Positions 24,501-31,515 of a stretch of DNA of 64,000 nucleotides are shown here, one piece after another; within the stretch, counting starts at the first letter, position 1, and each line of letters opens with the position of its first letter. The DNA comes from Diospyros lotus (Eukaryota > Streptophyta > Magnoliopsida > Ericales > Ebenaceae): positions 18,125,030 through 18,189,029 of the forward strand of contig NC_068346.1 of NCBI RefSeq assembly GCF_014633365.1, read 5' to 3'. The position numbers and the translations under genes were made by a program. A model generated the notes under the pieces. That model saw only the letters and a program-made list of their open reading frames with translations, searched no databases and was not told where the DNA came from.

Positions 24501-26931
24501 CATGAGCTCTCTCCTTGGCTCCTTATCTTCCTTCAAATACTCCACGGCCTGAATAGAGAACAGCTATGCCACCTGGGACAGCTTGTTCTTTAATATTTTC
24601 AGCAATCTCTTCCCCGTGATCATATTGCATGTGCCCGTTTCCAAGCTGCCCGTCAGTGTCATCTTCTTGCCATCCTTTTCAAAGTCACCTCCATCTTGTT
24701 GAAATTGAAAATTATAGGGCTCACATTCTTCATCTAGTCCACTCCCAACACTATGTCGCATCCCCTAGCTTTAACAATCTTAAGTCAATCTCGAACTCTT
24801 CTACTTGCATCTCCCAACAAAACCCAACACATGCACATTTGTTGACTACCCGGTTACCATTAGCCACGGTAATGGAAAGGGAATGAGTGCCGGTCAATCT
24901 ACAACCCACTATCTATGTTGTACCTTCATCCAAAAAGCTGTGGGTACTCCCACTATCAATTTAAGACCATCAGTTTGCAGTCCGGTATCCTTCCCTCTAC
25001 CTTAATGATCTTACTGTCGGCCAGCCCTTTCAGTGCATGCAATGAAATTTCCTCGTTATCCTTGGTTTCAGATTCCCCTTGAAATATAGGCATTCCTTCT
25101 TTAATTTCCATCTCATCTTCCTCCCCCTCCAGCCAAAGTAGTTGTTTCCTTGCAAACATGCCCTAGGGAATATTTTTCTCCACACCAGAAGCATAATCCG
25201 GCTTGCCTCCTCTGCTCCATCAGTTTTCCCCCATGTGATTGCATGGGGTTAACAGTTGTTGGAGTTGTCCAACTTCTCAAACCTTGGTTAAATTTCAGGT
25301 TCTCTTTGTTAAATCCCGTTCCCCCTTATTGTTGACCCCTCAAATTTATCCCCCTTGCTTGCAACCTTTGTTTTTTCATTAGGGCCTCCACTGTTAATTC
25401 TTGCAACTTCGCACTTTCAGCTACTTGCTTAATGGTTCTTGGCTGTAGCATCTTAACCATGGGCCTTAATTCATCACTCAAGCCGCTAATGAAGCTTGAG
25501 ATGAAATAAGCCTTGGTTAGATGGGGATTGTGATTAATCATCAACGATTTCAACTCTTCAAACCCCAACTGATAGTCCTGTACTGAGGTATGCGGCAGCC
25601 ATAGTCAACTTCTGCTACTCTTGTATATTGTACAGACTAAACATCCTTTCACACCTCCTAATCCACCATCTCGGGCTAATGCCATGAAACAAGGGAATCC
25701 CGTACAATGACCTAGCCTCCTCTTTTCTACCTTCTAGAACAATTTGTTATAACCACTTAGGTATAACCCCCCTCAGCCTACAACTATGTACAACCTTTCA
25801 TAGCCTAGGTACACGACACCGTAGTCCATCACCTGCACCTCCATCATCCGCCGCCTCCTCCTCCTCCTCCATCGTTCGCTACCCGCGCCATCTGTGTGTG
25901 TGTGTGTATATATTTAACATATATCTATTTAACATATATATATTGTATTAGTATATTTTTTAATAATTATGTATAATTTATTAACATATAATTACAATAA
26001 TTTTATCAGTTGAACATCAATTTATAATTTATTTTTATTAAAAATTAGTATTTTTATAAATTTTATTTGTATTATTCAACAAAATATTCATTTTAGTCTT
26101 TTTGTTAAGTTCTAATGGCTTATCATCTTTTTCAAACCAAATACGTAACTATATAAATGACAACTTAAAACACATTTATTCAAATAAGTTATTAATTTAA
26201 ACGCTAGTTAGCTTTTAAGCTTTACATAACTTATAAGTAGAAAGGCTTATAAGCCCTAAAAAAAAGGGTAAGCCAAACAGCCTCTTTATATTGAGGACAA
26301 TTCTAAAAGGAAAGAAACACATAATAAAGGTCAGACCAAATAGAAGACAGGATTTTTCATACAGGATAAAAAATTTTCTTGCTTCTTTGGTTTCTGAATG
26401 GTTAATGACCTCCCATGAGGATACAAATCTCAATTTCTCTTGGGCAAGAAAAATCAAAAACGGAAAACTGAACTAAATCCTTAGTGAAGCAAGCCATGGA
26501 AACAGAACTGAATCAAAGAAACAGGGAAGCATACCCACTTCGGCGCCTTTCTCAACGACACAAACCGATAAATCAACATCGTTTTCCCGGCATAATTGCT
26601 TGAACCGTATAGCAGCCGATATTCCAGCGGGTCCTGCTCCAACAATTACAACATCATAATTGATAGACTCCCTGCTCGATTCGCTACTGAAACCCCTCAA
26701 ATGCTGAGAACGCCCAAACATAGCTCCAACGCTAATAGATGCTCTATTTCTTGCCCAAATGGCATTGTGATGTTCTTGAGGAAACCCAAATGGATTGGAA
26801 TGCTTCGAAGTGATTTGAGGACGGAACGGGGGAGAGTTTGTTGGATTGGAGAAAAGCGATGAACAACCGAAATTGGGTTTTGGGAAAGACAATTTGAATT
26901 TGGATTCGCAGAACAAGAGGAATCGAAACAT
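5554..26931 (-). CDS. ETFQO: ETF-QO: electron-transfer-flavoprotein:ubiquinone oxidoreductase, mitochondrial (5' part, 11 exons)
   Basis: The enzyme passes electrons from ETF, reduced during branched-chain amino acid and lysine catabolism, to ubiquinone in the inner mitochondrial membrane. It uses FAD and a 4Fe-4S cluster. Eleven exons read in frame for 425 residues; phases agree at every junction and I found no stop or frameshift. Residues 1 to about 88 are a Ser/Arg-rich presequence. [17 protein letters not shown] (91-107) is the FAD dinucleotide-binding loop. Later landmarks are [46 protein letters not shown], and GGFQ followed by [15 protein letters not shown]. Plant ETF-QO is about 630 residues, so roughly 200 C-terminal residues with the Fe-S cysteines are outside the window. 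Intron sizes from 1 to 10 are 9925, 563, 2507, 76, 443, 127, 516, 5111, 496 and 338 bp. Transposons account for much of introns 1 and 8. The copia and gypsy pol remnants in intron 1 lie in sense orientation, so their polyadenylation signals could matter. Confidence 0.93.
5995..6087 (-). CDS. ETFQO: ETF-QO exon 10
   Basis: 93 bp, phase 0, encoding [20 protein letters not shown] then [11 protein letters not shown]. The acceptor is ATACAG and the donor GTGCAT. Confidence 0.92.
6527..6565. repeat. (AT)n(AG)n microsatellite
   Basis: About ten AT units followed by nine to ten AG units, in ETF-QO intron 9 close to the exon 9 donor. It is likely to vary between individuals. Confidence 0.9.
6584..6652 (-). 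CDS. ETFQO: ETF-QO exon 9
   Basis: 69 bp, phase 0, encoding [20 protein letters not shown] then EFQ. The donor is GTAGGG. An (AT)n(AG)n microsatellite begins 18 bp downstream in intron 9. Confidence 0.92.
6959..9110 (+). repeat. giant LTR-like sequence, interrupted by a MITE
   Basis: It opens with TGTAAGACCCTG, like the TGTAA-type LTR starts elsewhere in the window, and has a TATA box (TATAAATA, 7224-7231) about 265 bp in, followed by a purine-rich leader. The 3' edge is not clear; I saw no terminal TTACA, so the end is a guess. Confidence 0.4.
7555..8353. mobile_element. non-autonomous hAT-type element (MITE, 799 bp)
   Basis: It is flanked by perfect 8-bp target duplications TGTAGGAG (7547-7554 and 8354-8361), the size made by hAT transposases. 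The ends are imperfect inverted repeats: CAGTGTTTTCAAAAGCGC on the left, and on the right end the reverse complement starts CTGTTTTAAAAAGGC. Both ends carry inverted sub-repeats built on TTAAGC and AAGCGC. The core is AT-rich with a repeated motif around CCCTAATTTACA. There is no transposase, so it must have been moved in trans. Confidence 0.85.
9118..9719. other. segment between a G15 tract and a C11-A-C11 tract
   Basis: A run of 15 G (9118-9132) and a near-perfect run of 22 C with one A (9697-9719) bracket about 560 bp in inverted arrangement; an A-run follows the C-tract. No terminal duplication was found and the content is not recognised. Confidence 0.5.
11764..11880 (-). CDS. ETFQO: ETF-QO exon 8
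   Basis: 117 bp, phase 0, encoding [20 protein letters not shown], then [19 protein letters not shown]. The acceptor is TAGCAG and the donor GTATTA. Confidence 0.92.
11881..12396. other. ETF-QO intron 7, no gene
   Basis: A GT-AG intron in AT-rich sequence with A-runs at about 11985-11998 and 12140-12158. A short minus-strand open stretch at 12044-12115 was considered and rejected as an exon. Confidence 0.6.
12397..12471 (-). CDS. ETFQO: ETF-QO exon 7
   Basis: 75 bp, phase 0 at both ends, encoding [20 protein letters not shown] then LGIKE. The acceptor is TATGCAG and the donor GTAAGC. Confidence 0.92.
12599..12645 (-). CDS. ETFQO: ETF-QO exon 6
   Basis: 47 bp completing Gly258 and encoding [15 protein letters not shown], the conserved AEGCRG block of the FAD domain. 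The acceptor is TTTGCAG and the donor GTTCCA. Confidence 0.9.
13089..13197 (-). CDS. ETFQO: ETF-QO exon 5 (GC donor)
   Basis: 109 bp encoding [20 protein letters not shown]...HGVELK plus G. The exon must end at AAAG to join exon 6 in frame, and the following bases are GCAATT. The donor is therefore GC rather than GT. Confidence 0.88.
13274..13355 (-). CDS. ETFQO: ETF-QO exon 4
   Basis: 82 bp encoding the third base of Ser194, then [20 protein letters not shown] and PGFAASE. The acceptor is CTTGCAG and the donor GTGCTT. Confidence 0.92.
13356..15862. other. ETF-QO intron 3, nothing recognised
   Basis: 2.5 kb of mostly AT-rich DNA. The less AT-rich part at 13560-13960 looks like decayed coding or repeat sequence, but I could not match it to a family. 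No transposon ends with target duplications were seen. Confidence 0.5.
15863..15969 (-). CDS. ETFQO: ETF-QO exon 3
   Basis: 107 bp encoding [12 protein letters not shown]...NDKGNYVI plus two bases of a Ser codon. The acceptor is TTTGCAG and the donor GTAACA. It was found by expecting this block between exons 2 and 4; the phases fit on both sides. Confidence 0.9.
16533..16609 (-). CDS. ETFQO: ETF-QO exon 2
   Basis: 77 bp. It completes Gly133 and encodes [20 protein letters not shown] then WKQEE. The acceptor is TTGCAG, the donor GTATCC, and it ends in phase 0. Confidence 0.92.
17356..17540 (-). repeat. 3' LTR of the copia element
   Basis: Matches the copy at 22356-22530 almost throughout (GGAGAGAAAA, AAGAGATTAG, CTCAATTCTATTATTTA, AATGAATGAGGCCTAAAAAT). 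It differs by point changes and about 12 extra bases around CCCTAATTATCTA. Its minus-strand start is TGTTAGATTT; its other end is mutated from TG to AC. Confidence 0.85.
17541..17556 (-). other. polypurine tract of the copia element
   Basis: On the minus strand CCAGCTTGAGAGGGAG directly precedes the LTR start TGTTAGA. This is the usual plant copia arrangement after RNase H. Confidence 0.75.
17557..21990 (-). pseudogene. copia gag-pol polyprotein, broken
   Basis: Gag (about 21990-20940) contains [14 protein letters not shown] and [20 protein letters not shown], then a zinc knuckle in which the second Cys is Tyr ([14 protein letters not shown]), so metal binding is probably lost. Protease is at about 20890 (IDSG region then [10 protein letters not shown]). 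Integrase is around 20100-19840 ([20 protein letters not shown], with the catalytic Glu). Reverse transcriptase is at 19085-18524 ([37 protein letters not shown]). RNase H runs to about 17580 ([23 protein letters not shown]). Many stops interrupt it, so it encodes no working polyprotein. Confidence 0.88.
19278..19573 (-). repeat. LTR-like insert inside the copia pol, probably a solo LTR of a gypsy family
   Basis: About 296 bp interrupts copia coding sequence between ...TPIILTYQ and SLLAYHHH. On the minus strand it runs from TGTAAAAGG to GGTTCTATCA and contains a TATA box (GATATAAAAAGGG). Its second half (GGAGAGTGAG, CCTCTCGAAT, then ATTACTGAAGCTACTG and CTATCA) resembles the gypsy LTR at 3756-4103. 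The flanking five bases do not match, so the exact edges and mechanism remain open. Confidence 0.55.
22344..22355 (-). other. primer binding site of the copia element
   Basis: Minus-strand TGGTATTAGAGC matches the initiator tRNA-Met complement with one change (T for C). It adjoins the LTR edge. Confidence 0.88.
22356..22530 (-). repeat. 5' LTR of the copia element (175 bp)
   Basis: Paired with 17356-17540. The plus-strand left edge TGGTGAGAG adjoins the primer site. The right edge ends AATCTAATA, where the other copy has AATCTAACA. Confidence 0.85.
22531..22976. other. AT-rich intron 1 sequence, no gene
   Basis: It contains units such as ATATTAACACACAA and AAATATAACTTATATTATA, shared with 17215-17350 on the other side of the copia element and with 38700-39040. 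The copia element therefore sits in an older AT-rich repeat. Confidence 0.55.
22977..23215 (+). repeat. TGTAACGACC-type LTR fragment
   Basis: It begins TGTAACGACCCGATC and carries a TATA box (TATAAAAG, about 23167) in plus orientation. It then runs into minus-strand gypsy RNase H sequence. It is likely a truncated LTR of a family different from the pol next to it. Confidence 0.5.
23216..25710 (-). pseudogene. Ty3/gypsy gag-pol fragment (gag, protease, reverse transcriptase, RNase H start)
   Basis: On the minus strand: gag ([20 protein letters not shown], then [13 protein letters not shown] and [17 protein letters not shown]), a zinc knuckle near 25190 in GEKYS context, protease (SGSTHSF, near 24950), reverse transcriptase with FVPxPFGLTNA-like text, [18 protein letters not shown] and [20 protein letters not shown], then RNase H ([20 protein letters not shown]). 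It stops at KWRYYLEEN; integrase and both proper LTRs are missing. The usual Y-x-DD reads FFDD. Stops and frameshifts show that it is dead. It lies in ETF-QO intron 1, sense to the gene. Confidence 0.87.
25711..25920. repeat. low-complexity stretch with (CTC)n and (TG)n
   Basis: About seven CTC units near 25853-25872 and a (TG)n at about 25892-25908, between the gypsy fragment and the MITE relic. No gene. Confidence 0.6.
25921..26285 (-). mobile_element. MITE relic in ETF-QO intron 1
   Basis: It ends at 26266-26285 with a 20-bp terminus whose reverse complement is AGAGGCTGTTTGGCTTACCC, identical to the terminus at 27004. The inner 250 bp matches the two halves at 27024-27052 and 30096-30370 (for example ATAAATGTxTTTTxAGTTGTC and ACAAATAAAATTTATAAAAA). 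The opposite terminus is not recognisable, and the left limit is approximate. Confidence 0.65.
26535..26931 (-). CDS. ETFQO: ETF-QO exon 1
   Basis: Residues 1-132 plus one base. It starts at the first ATG of the open frame and covers the mitochondrial presequence and the GAGPAG FAD loop. It ends ...VEKGAEV, then G, before the donor GTATGC. Two inverted MITE ends bracket this exon. Confidence 0.92.
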
Positions 26932-27003
26932 GATGAACTGATGGACAAGTTACTGAACCAGTTTTCTGGGAGTTTTATTGTATTTTGGAAATGAAGTCGA
27001 CGT
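26932..27003 (-). promoter_or_regulatory. ETF-QO immediate upstream region
   Basis: Only 72 bp separate the ATG from a MITE terminus at 27004. I see no convincing TATA box in this interval. The 5'UTR and core promoter must be either within these bases or inside transposon sequence. Confidence 0.45.
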
Positions 27004-30000
27004 AGAGGCTGTTTGGCTTACCCTTTTTAAAACTTGTTTATCAGCTTTTAACCTGCGTTCTTTTTCTTTTTTTTAGATTATTTTTAATTTTTAAAAATAA
27101 TAAAAATATTAAAAAAACTCAAAACAACAAAAATTTATTTTGACTGTTTTCAACCAAAATAATTCTAAATCCAAAATACAAAAAACACAATTCATTTTTT
27201 GTGCTTTGCCTCTCCCCCTTCTCCTTTCTCTTCCTTCTCCCTTCAAAGCCATCATTGTAACAACACGTTGGTGGATCTGAAAGATATATATATTGGAATG
27301 AGATAATTACTTTATTAGAGTATTAATTTGACGAATTATATGTGATATTTCTAGGTGATATGCAATGGAAAGTGGAAAAAGTCAAAGATTTAACTTTAAA
27401 TGAAGTAGGACCCGCAATGGCTTAAGGTATGTGTGAAAATTTTATATAGTGTTGATTTAATGTTTAAGCTAGTATTTACACATGGAATTCTCAATTTAGT
27501 GTTTTGGGCACCAAGGGCATTTAGGTAATTGTGTAAGGAATGGTATATATATATATATATATGAGAGAAATGGCTCATTTTTGCATGTAAAGGAAAGAAA
27601 AGAAGGAACCGATCGAGAGGGGAAGAAAGAAGGAAGGTAAGGGTTTTCTTTTTCTCCTTCTTCTTTGATTGATGGTATGCAAAAGGGGTGGGAGGCTAAG
27701 GGTTTCTTCTTCTCTTTTCTTCTTTCTTACTAGTTTTCTTGTAGGAAGTTCGACGTAAAGGGGTTTTGGAATCTTGTTGGCTCAAGGAGGATCATTAAAA
27801 AGGGCTCTTAAAAGCAAGTTCTTGTTCCCCTTATCTCTCATAAGCTTCTAGCTAGGGTGTTTGGGGATTTGAGTATGAAAATTCCTTGTTTTCTCAAAGA
27901 ATGTTTGGTTTGAAAGGCTATGTAGAATCCATTGTAAAATTCTCATGTTCTTTGCTTTACTTTGTTGGTCTTTCTTGGGTTTCAAAGTAGGGCTAGTGTC
28001 ACCCTGCAATTCCATAAGGAATAATGCTTTTGGGTTAGGGGATAACTTGTGTGTGCTTTTCCCCCTATTTGTGTTGTATTGGTGTGTCTCGGGAGGGTTT
28101 GAGCTACTATCGGTCGACAGTTTGGGAGGAAATTGTCAACCATTTGTAGTATCTGGTAGACAATTTTTAGCCCTAGCAGCTTGCACATGGTCTATTGTTT
28201 TGGGCATAACTTTTAGTAAAAAAAAAAATTGATTCGAGAATCGTTTGTTGCATTGTAAACTAGACTTGATAAGATTCGATTTGGCATAGAATCTAAGTCA
28301 TTTGGATAAGTTTTGAGTATTTTCTTCTTGGTCCCAAAATAGGTATAGTTGTTTTGGGGGGTGGTTATGCATTCATTGGCATGGTATTGAACCCATTTGT
28401 GAGCATCACTTACTTACACATATATGGTCTTGTTTTGTGGTATTGGGGGACCTAGTCATTAGGTGGGAGCGAATTGTCCTTAAGGGTGTGTGTATTCATA
28501 AGCATCACCCTAAGAGTGAGCTTTCTAGCCCCAATGATGACCTCGTGGTTTGTGTTGTGGCTATGACCTTGGGTGGGAGTTGAATGTCCTCAAGGGTTGT
28601 GTGGCGAAAGGGCCTAGCTCTAGGAGTGAGCTTTTTATCCCCAAGTGCCAGTGGTGGTTATGGTTGTCAGATGGGATGTCATGGTACCGCTTATGATATA
28701 CACTTACTCATGGGTTATTTGGTATGGATGGCAATTGGCATGATTCCTTAGCTTATACTTCTATCATGATTGAGTTGCTAATGATATGTTGTTGACATTT
28801 CTTTGTTCTTGGATCTTGCCTTCTTTTCTCATTGTTATACTTGCTAAGTCTTGTAGCTCATCCTTTTCCTTTGTATCATTCCAGGTAAGGACAAAGACAG
28901 GGCGAATGGAGAGTCTAGCAGGGGCTAATTTTATGTCTATAAATGTGTACATAGCTCACCAGAAAAGAGGTCCTGGGATGTTTTGTGGTGAACTGCTAGC
29001 ATTAGCTAGATTCTCGAGCTCGATGGTGTATATATGTTTTTGGTGGTTATGACTTGATGTATTGTATATAGAGGATGAATCTTTTGTTCCAGTTGTATGT
29101 GTATGTTTAACAATTCTGTTATGATGTTTCATTTATTATATATGTGACATGTGATGGTGGTGTGGATTAAGTTGCTTTTATATCATCCTACTAATAACCC
29201 TCTCACGGATCATCTATACTACTTCTTTCTCCCTTCAATCCATGATATATACGTATGTATGCACGATTTGTATCTAGCCGGAGGTTTAAGCTTAGATTTA
29301 TGGAGATTCGGCTGTTGGATATTGCTGGTTTTTTAGTATGTTGGTCAATGGGAGTAAGGGTGTTAGGTGGTTACCTCTAATTCCTAGAAACCACCGGCCA
29401 GAATGGCTGGTGGCAACTGTCAGTGTATTTTTTAATTTTGATTGAAAATTAAAAATTAGATCTATAAAAATTCTGTCGTTAAATCTAGCCCATTTTTTGT
29501 GTATGTTAACCCTCTTGACTTGGCATTTTTAATAATAGGCTTTGATCGTGTGAATCTCTAGTTGATGATGGTCGTTGATGACAAAGAAGATGCAGGGCGC
29601 CAGAGAGAATAGAAGAAGAAAAGAGAAAAAAAAGAAAAGAAAAATTTATTCTTAAATTTTGAAAATAAAATTATATATTTATTTAAAATTTTAAAAATGT
29701 AGTATATGTATATTATAATTAAAAATATAGGATAACATATAGTATATTATTAAGTATATTACACATATTATGTATAATAATATTTAATATAAATTATCAC
29801 TCAGATGTCAGCTATTCTTTAATCAAATTTATTATTTTATTTTAATAGTAAAATTTCATTAAAAATAGTTAATTTTATCATTTAATAATCAAATTCATTG
29901 AATAAAATATTATAAAATATTTTTTCTTAAAATTTTAAAGTAAACGCATTTTTTAATTTTCTATTTTAAGAACCAATTTTTCAAAATGATAAAAAAAATA

Positions 30001-30370
30001 CGTTTTTAGTTTTTTGAAAATAGGCTATCAAAAAAGAAAACTAAAAATGAATTTAAAAATCAAAATTGAAAATTGAAAACATAAAGAGAACGCAGTCTTA
30101 ATTTTTAAGTTGTGTAAAGATTAAAAGTTGGGTAACGTTTAAACCCATAATGTATTTGGATAAATGTATTTTTAGTTGTCATTTATATAGTTATGCGTTT
30201 TGTTTGAAAAAACTGATAAGTTATCAAAACTTAACAAAAAAACTAAAATGAACATGTTACTAAATATTACAAATAAAATTTATAAAAATACTAATTTTTA
30301 ATAAAAATATTTAAATAATTTCTAACTAGTAAAATTGTTACAATTACACATTGATAAATTATACATTGTT
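27004..30370 (+). mobile_element. MITE copy upstream of ETF-QO, split by a 3-kb insertion
   Basis: It starts with the 20-bp terminus AGAGGCTGTTTGGCTTACCC. The first 49 bp (to 27052) and the sequence from 30096 (TCTTAATTTTTAAGTTGTG...) together match the MITE relic at 25921-26285 in inverse orientation. The 3' limit near 30370 is where similarity fades. Confidence 0.6.
27053..30095. mobile_element. 3.0-kb insertion with CTGCGTTCT inverted termini
   Basis: The left end starts CTGCGTTCTTTTT and the right end, reverse complemented, starts CTGCGTTCTCTTT. Both subterminal regions are runs of T/A-rich TTTTCAAA-like text. It cuts an older MITE in two, which supports its edges. The target duplication is unclear. 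The inside is not unique: it contains an LTR-like segment starting TGTAACAACACG at about 27256, with a duplicated block of about 110 bp at 28460-28650 (GGTGGGAG...GTGAGCTTT). No transposase frame was seen. Confidence 0.55.
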
Positions 30371-30500
30371 GTGAAATAGAAAGAAAAGAGAAGAGATGAA
30401 TATAATCATACCTCAAAAAATATATATCATTAAGAACCAAAACCCTATATTTATAGGTAAAAATTAGGGTTGCAAGAGTACAATAGTCATTCACTAATAA

Positions 30501-31515
30501 TGTAACGACCCCTTAATAGGCCTAAATTAAATTGCCATTATTTTAAATGCATTATATTTTTGGTAAGCTTTAGTTTCGATAAAGAATGGTTTAAAAGAAA
30601 GATGGATATTTGGTTATGTATGGTTGGAGTAAAAATGGGATTATTAAAACAAGAATAATTGGATATGGATAAATTCATGTGTGCGGAATAAATTTATAAA
30701 TATGGATTTAAATGTGTGAGTATTATAAATTGTGATTTTTGTGTTTATTTATGAAGATAATTAAAAGAAGGGATATGAGGGTCATTAGGAAGGATGCATA
30801 GGGTAAAATTGGGAGAGGAAAAATTGAGTGTTAAGGGAGTGAGGGTAGTCGAGAGAGGCAATTGTGCCTCTTCTCCTTCTTGTTCTTCCTCATTTCTTTC
30901 TCTTTCTCTCTATTTCCTTCTTCTCTTCATTCTTGAGAAAGTAAAGGCTTTGGAAGGCAAGATTTAGGTTGAAGTTAAAGCATCGAAAAGAGTTTTAAGG
31001 CAAGCATTCTACCCCTATTCTCCCTATTTTCTTAGAGAAATCTCTTCTCTTGCCTCATGAAATGGGAAACCCTAGTTTCCCCAAAATTTTTGGAAATAGC
31101 CCTTGATCCTCTTTCTTAATTGGGGTTTTTGCCTTTTCTAGAGTTGGGTAGTAAGCTCCTAAAAGAGTTATGTTGTCAAAGGTAAGTTTTGTCAAAGAAA
31201 TTAGTTAGTATGATTTTCACAAGTTTGGGTTAGATTAATCCAAAAATCTTGAACGAGGCATTGTTTCGCCTTGTAATTCATTGTGAAATGGCAGGTTTTT
31301 GTTGTGATAGCCTTGCATGCATAGAATATGGTTGGATTAAGGGTTTTGGGTTGAGTTTTGGGAGATCCTGATGGGTTTTTTGCATTATCGGGCGATTTGG
31401 GCTCTGGTAAGTTGACTCATGGGGAGCATAAGTCGACTAGTCGAAGGTCGACTATAGGAAAGTCTAGTCGACTCATCATGAGTCGACTAAATTGGATTGT
31501 TTAGTCGACTAGTTT
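30501..31515 (+). repeat. TGTAACGACCCC-type LTR, 5' part
   Basis: It opens with TGTAACGACCCC; a CT-rich leader follows at 30860-30930. It ends in a cluster of GTCGAC words (31411-31511) where another LTR begins. Whether the next LTR is nested in it or is a fused copy cannot be decided; the bases at the junctions do not form a duplication. Confidence 0.5.
31411..31511 (+). repeat. GTCGAC word cluster, five exact copies
   Basis: Five GTCGAC and one GTTGAC within 100 bp, mostly as AGTCGACTA. The same word is arrayed at 40228-40508 and 62890-63260 in other LTRs. Confidence 0.8.

Noticed and set aside
27945..28232. 95-residue open frame with Cys/Phe/Leu-rich text
   Set aside because: It lies in LTR-like sequence of the 3-kb insertion, with no recognisable domain.
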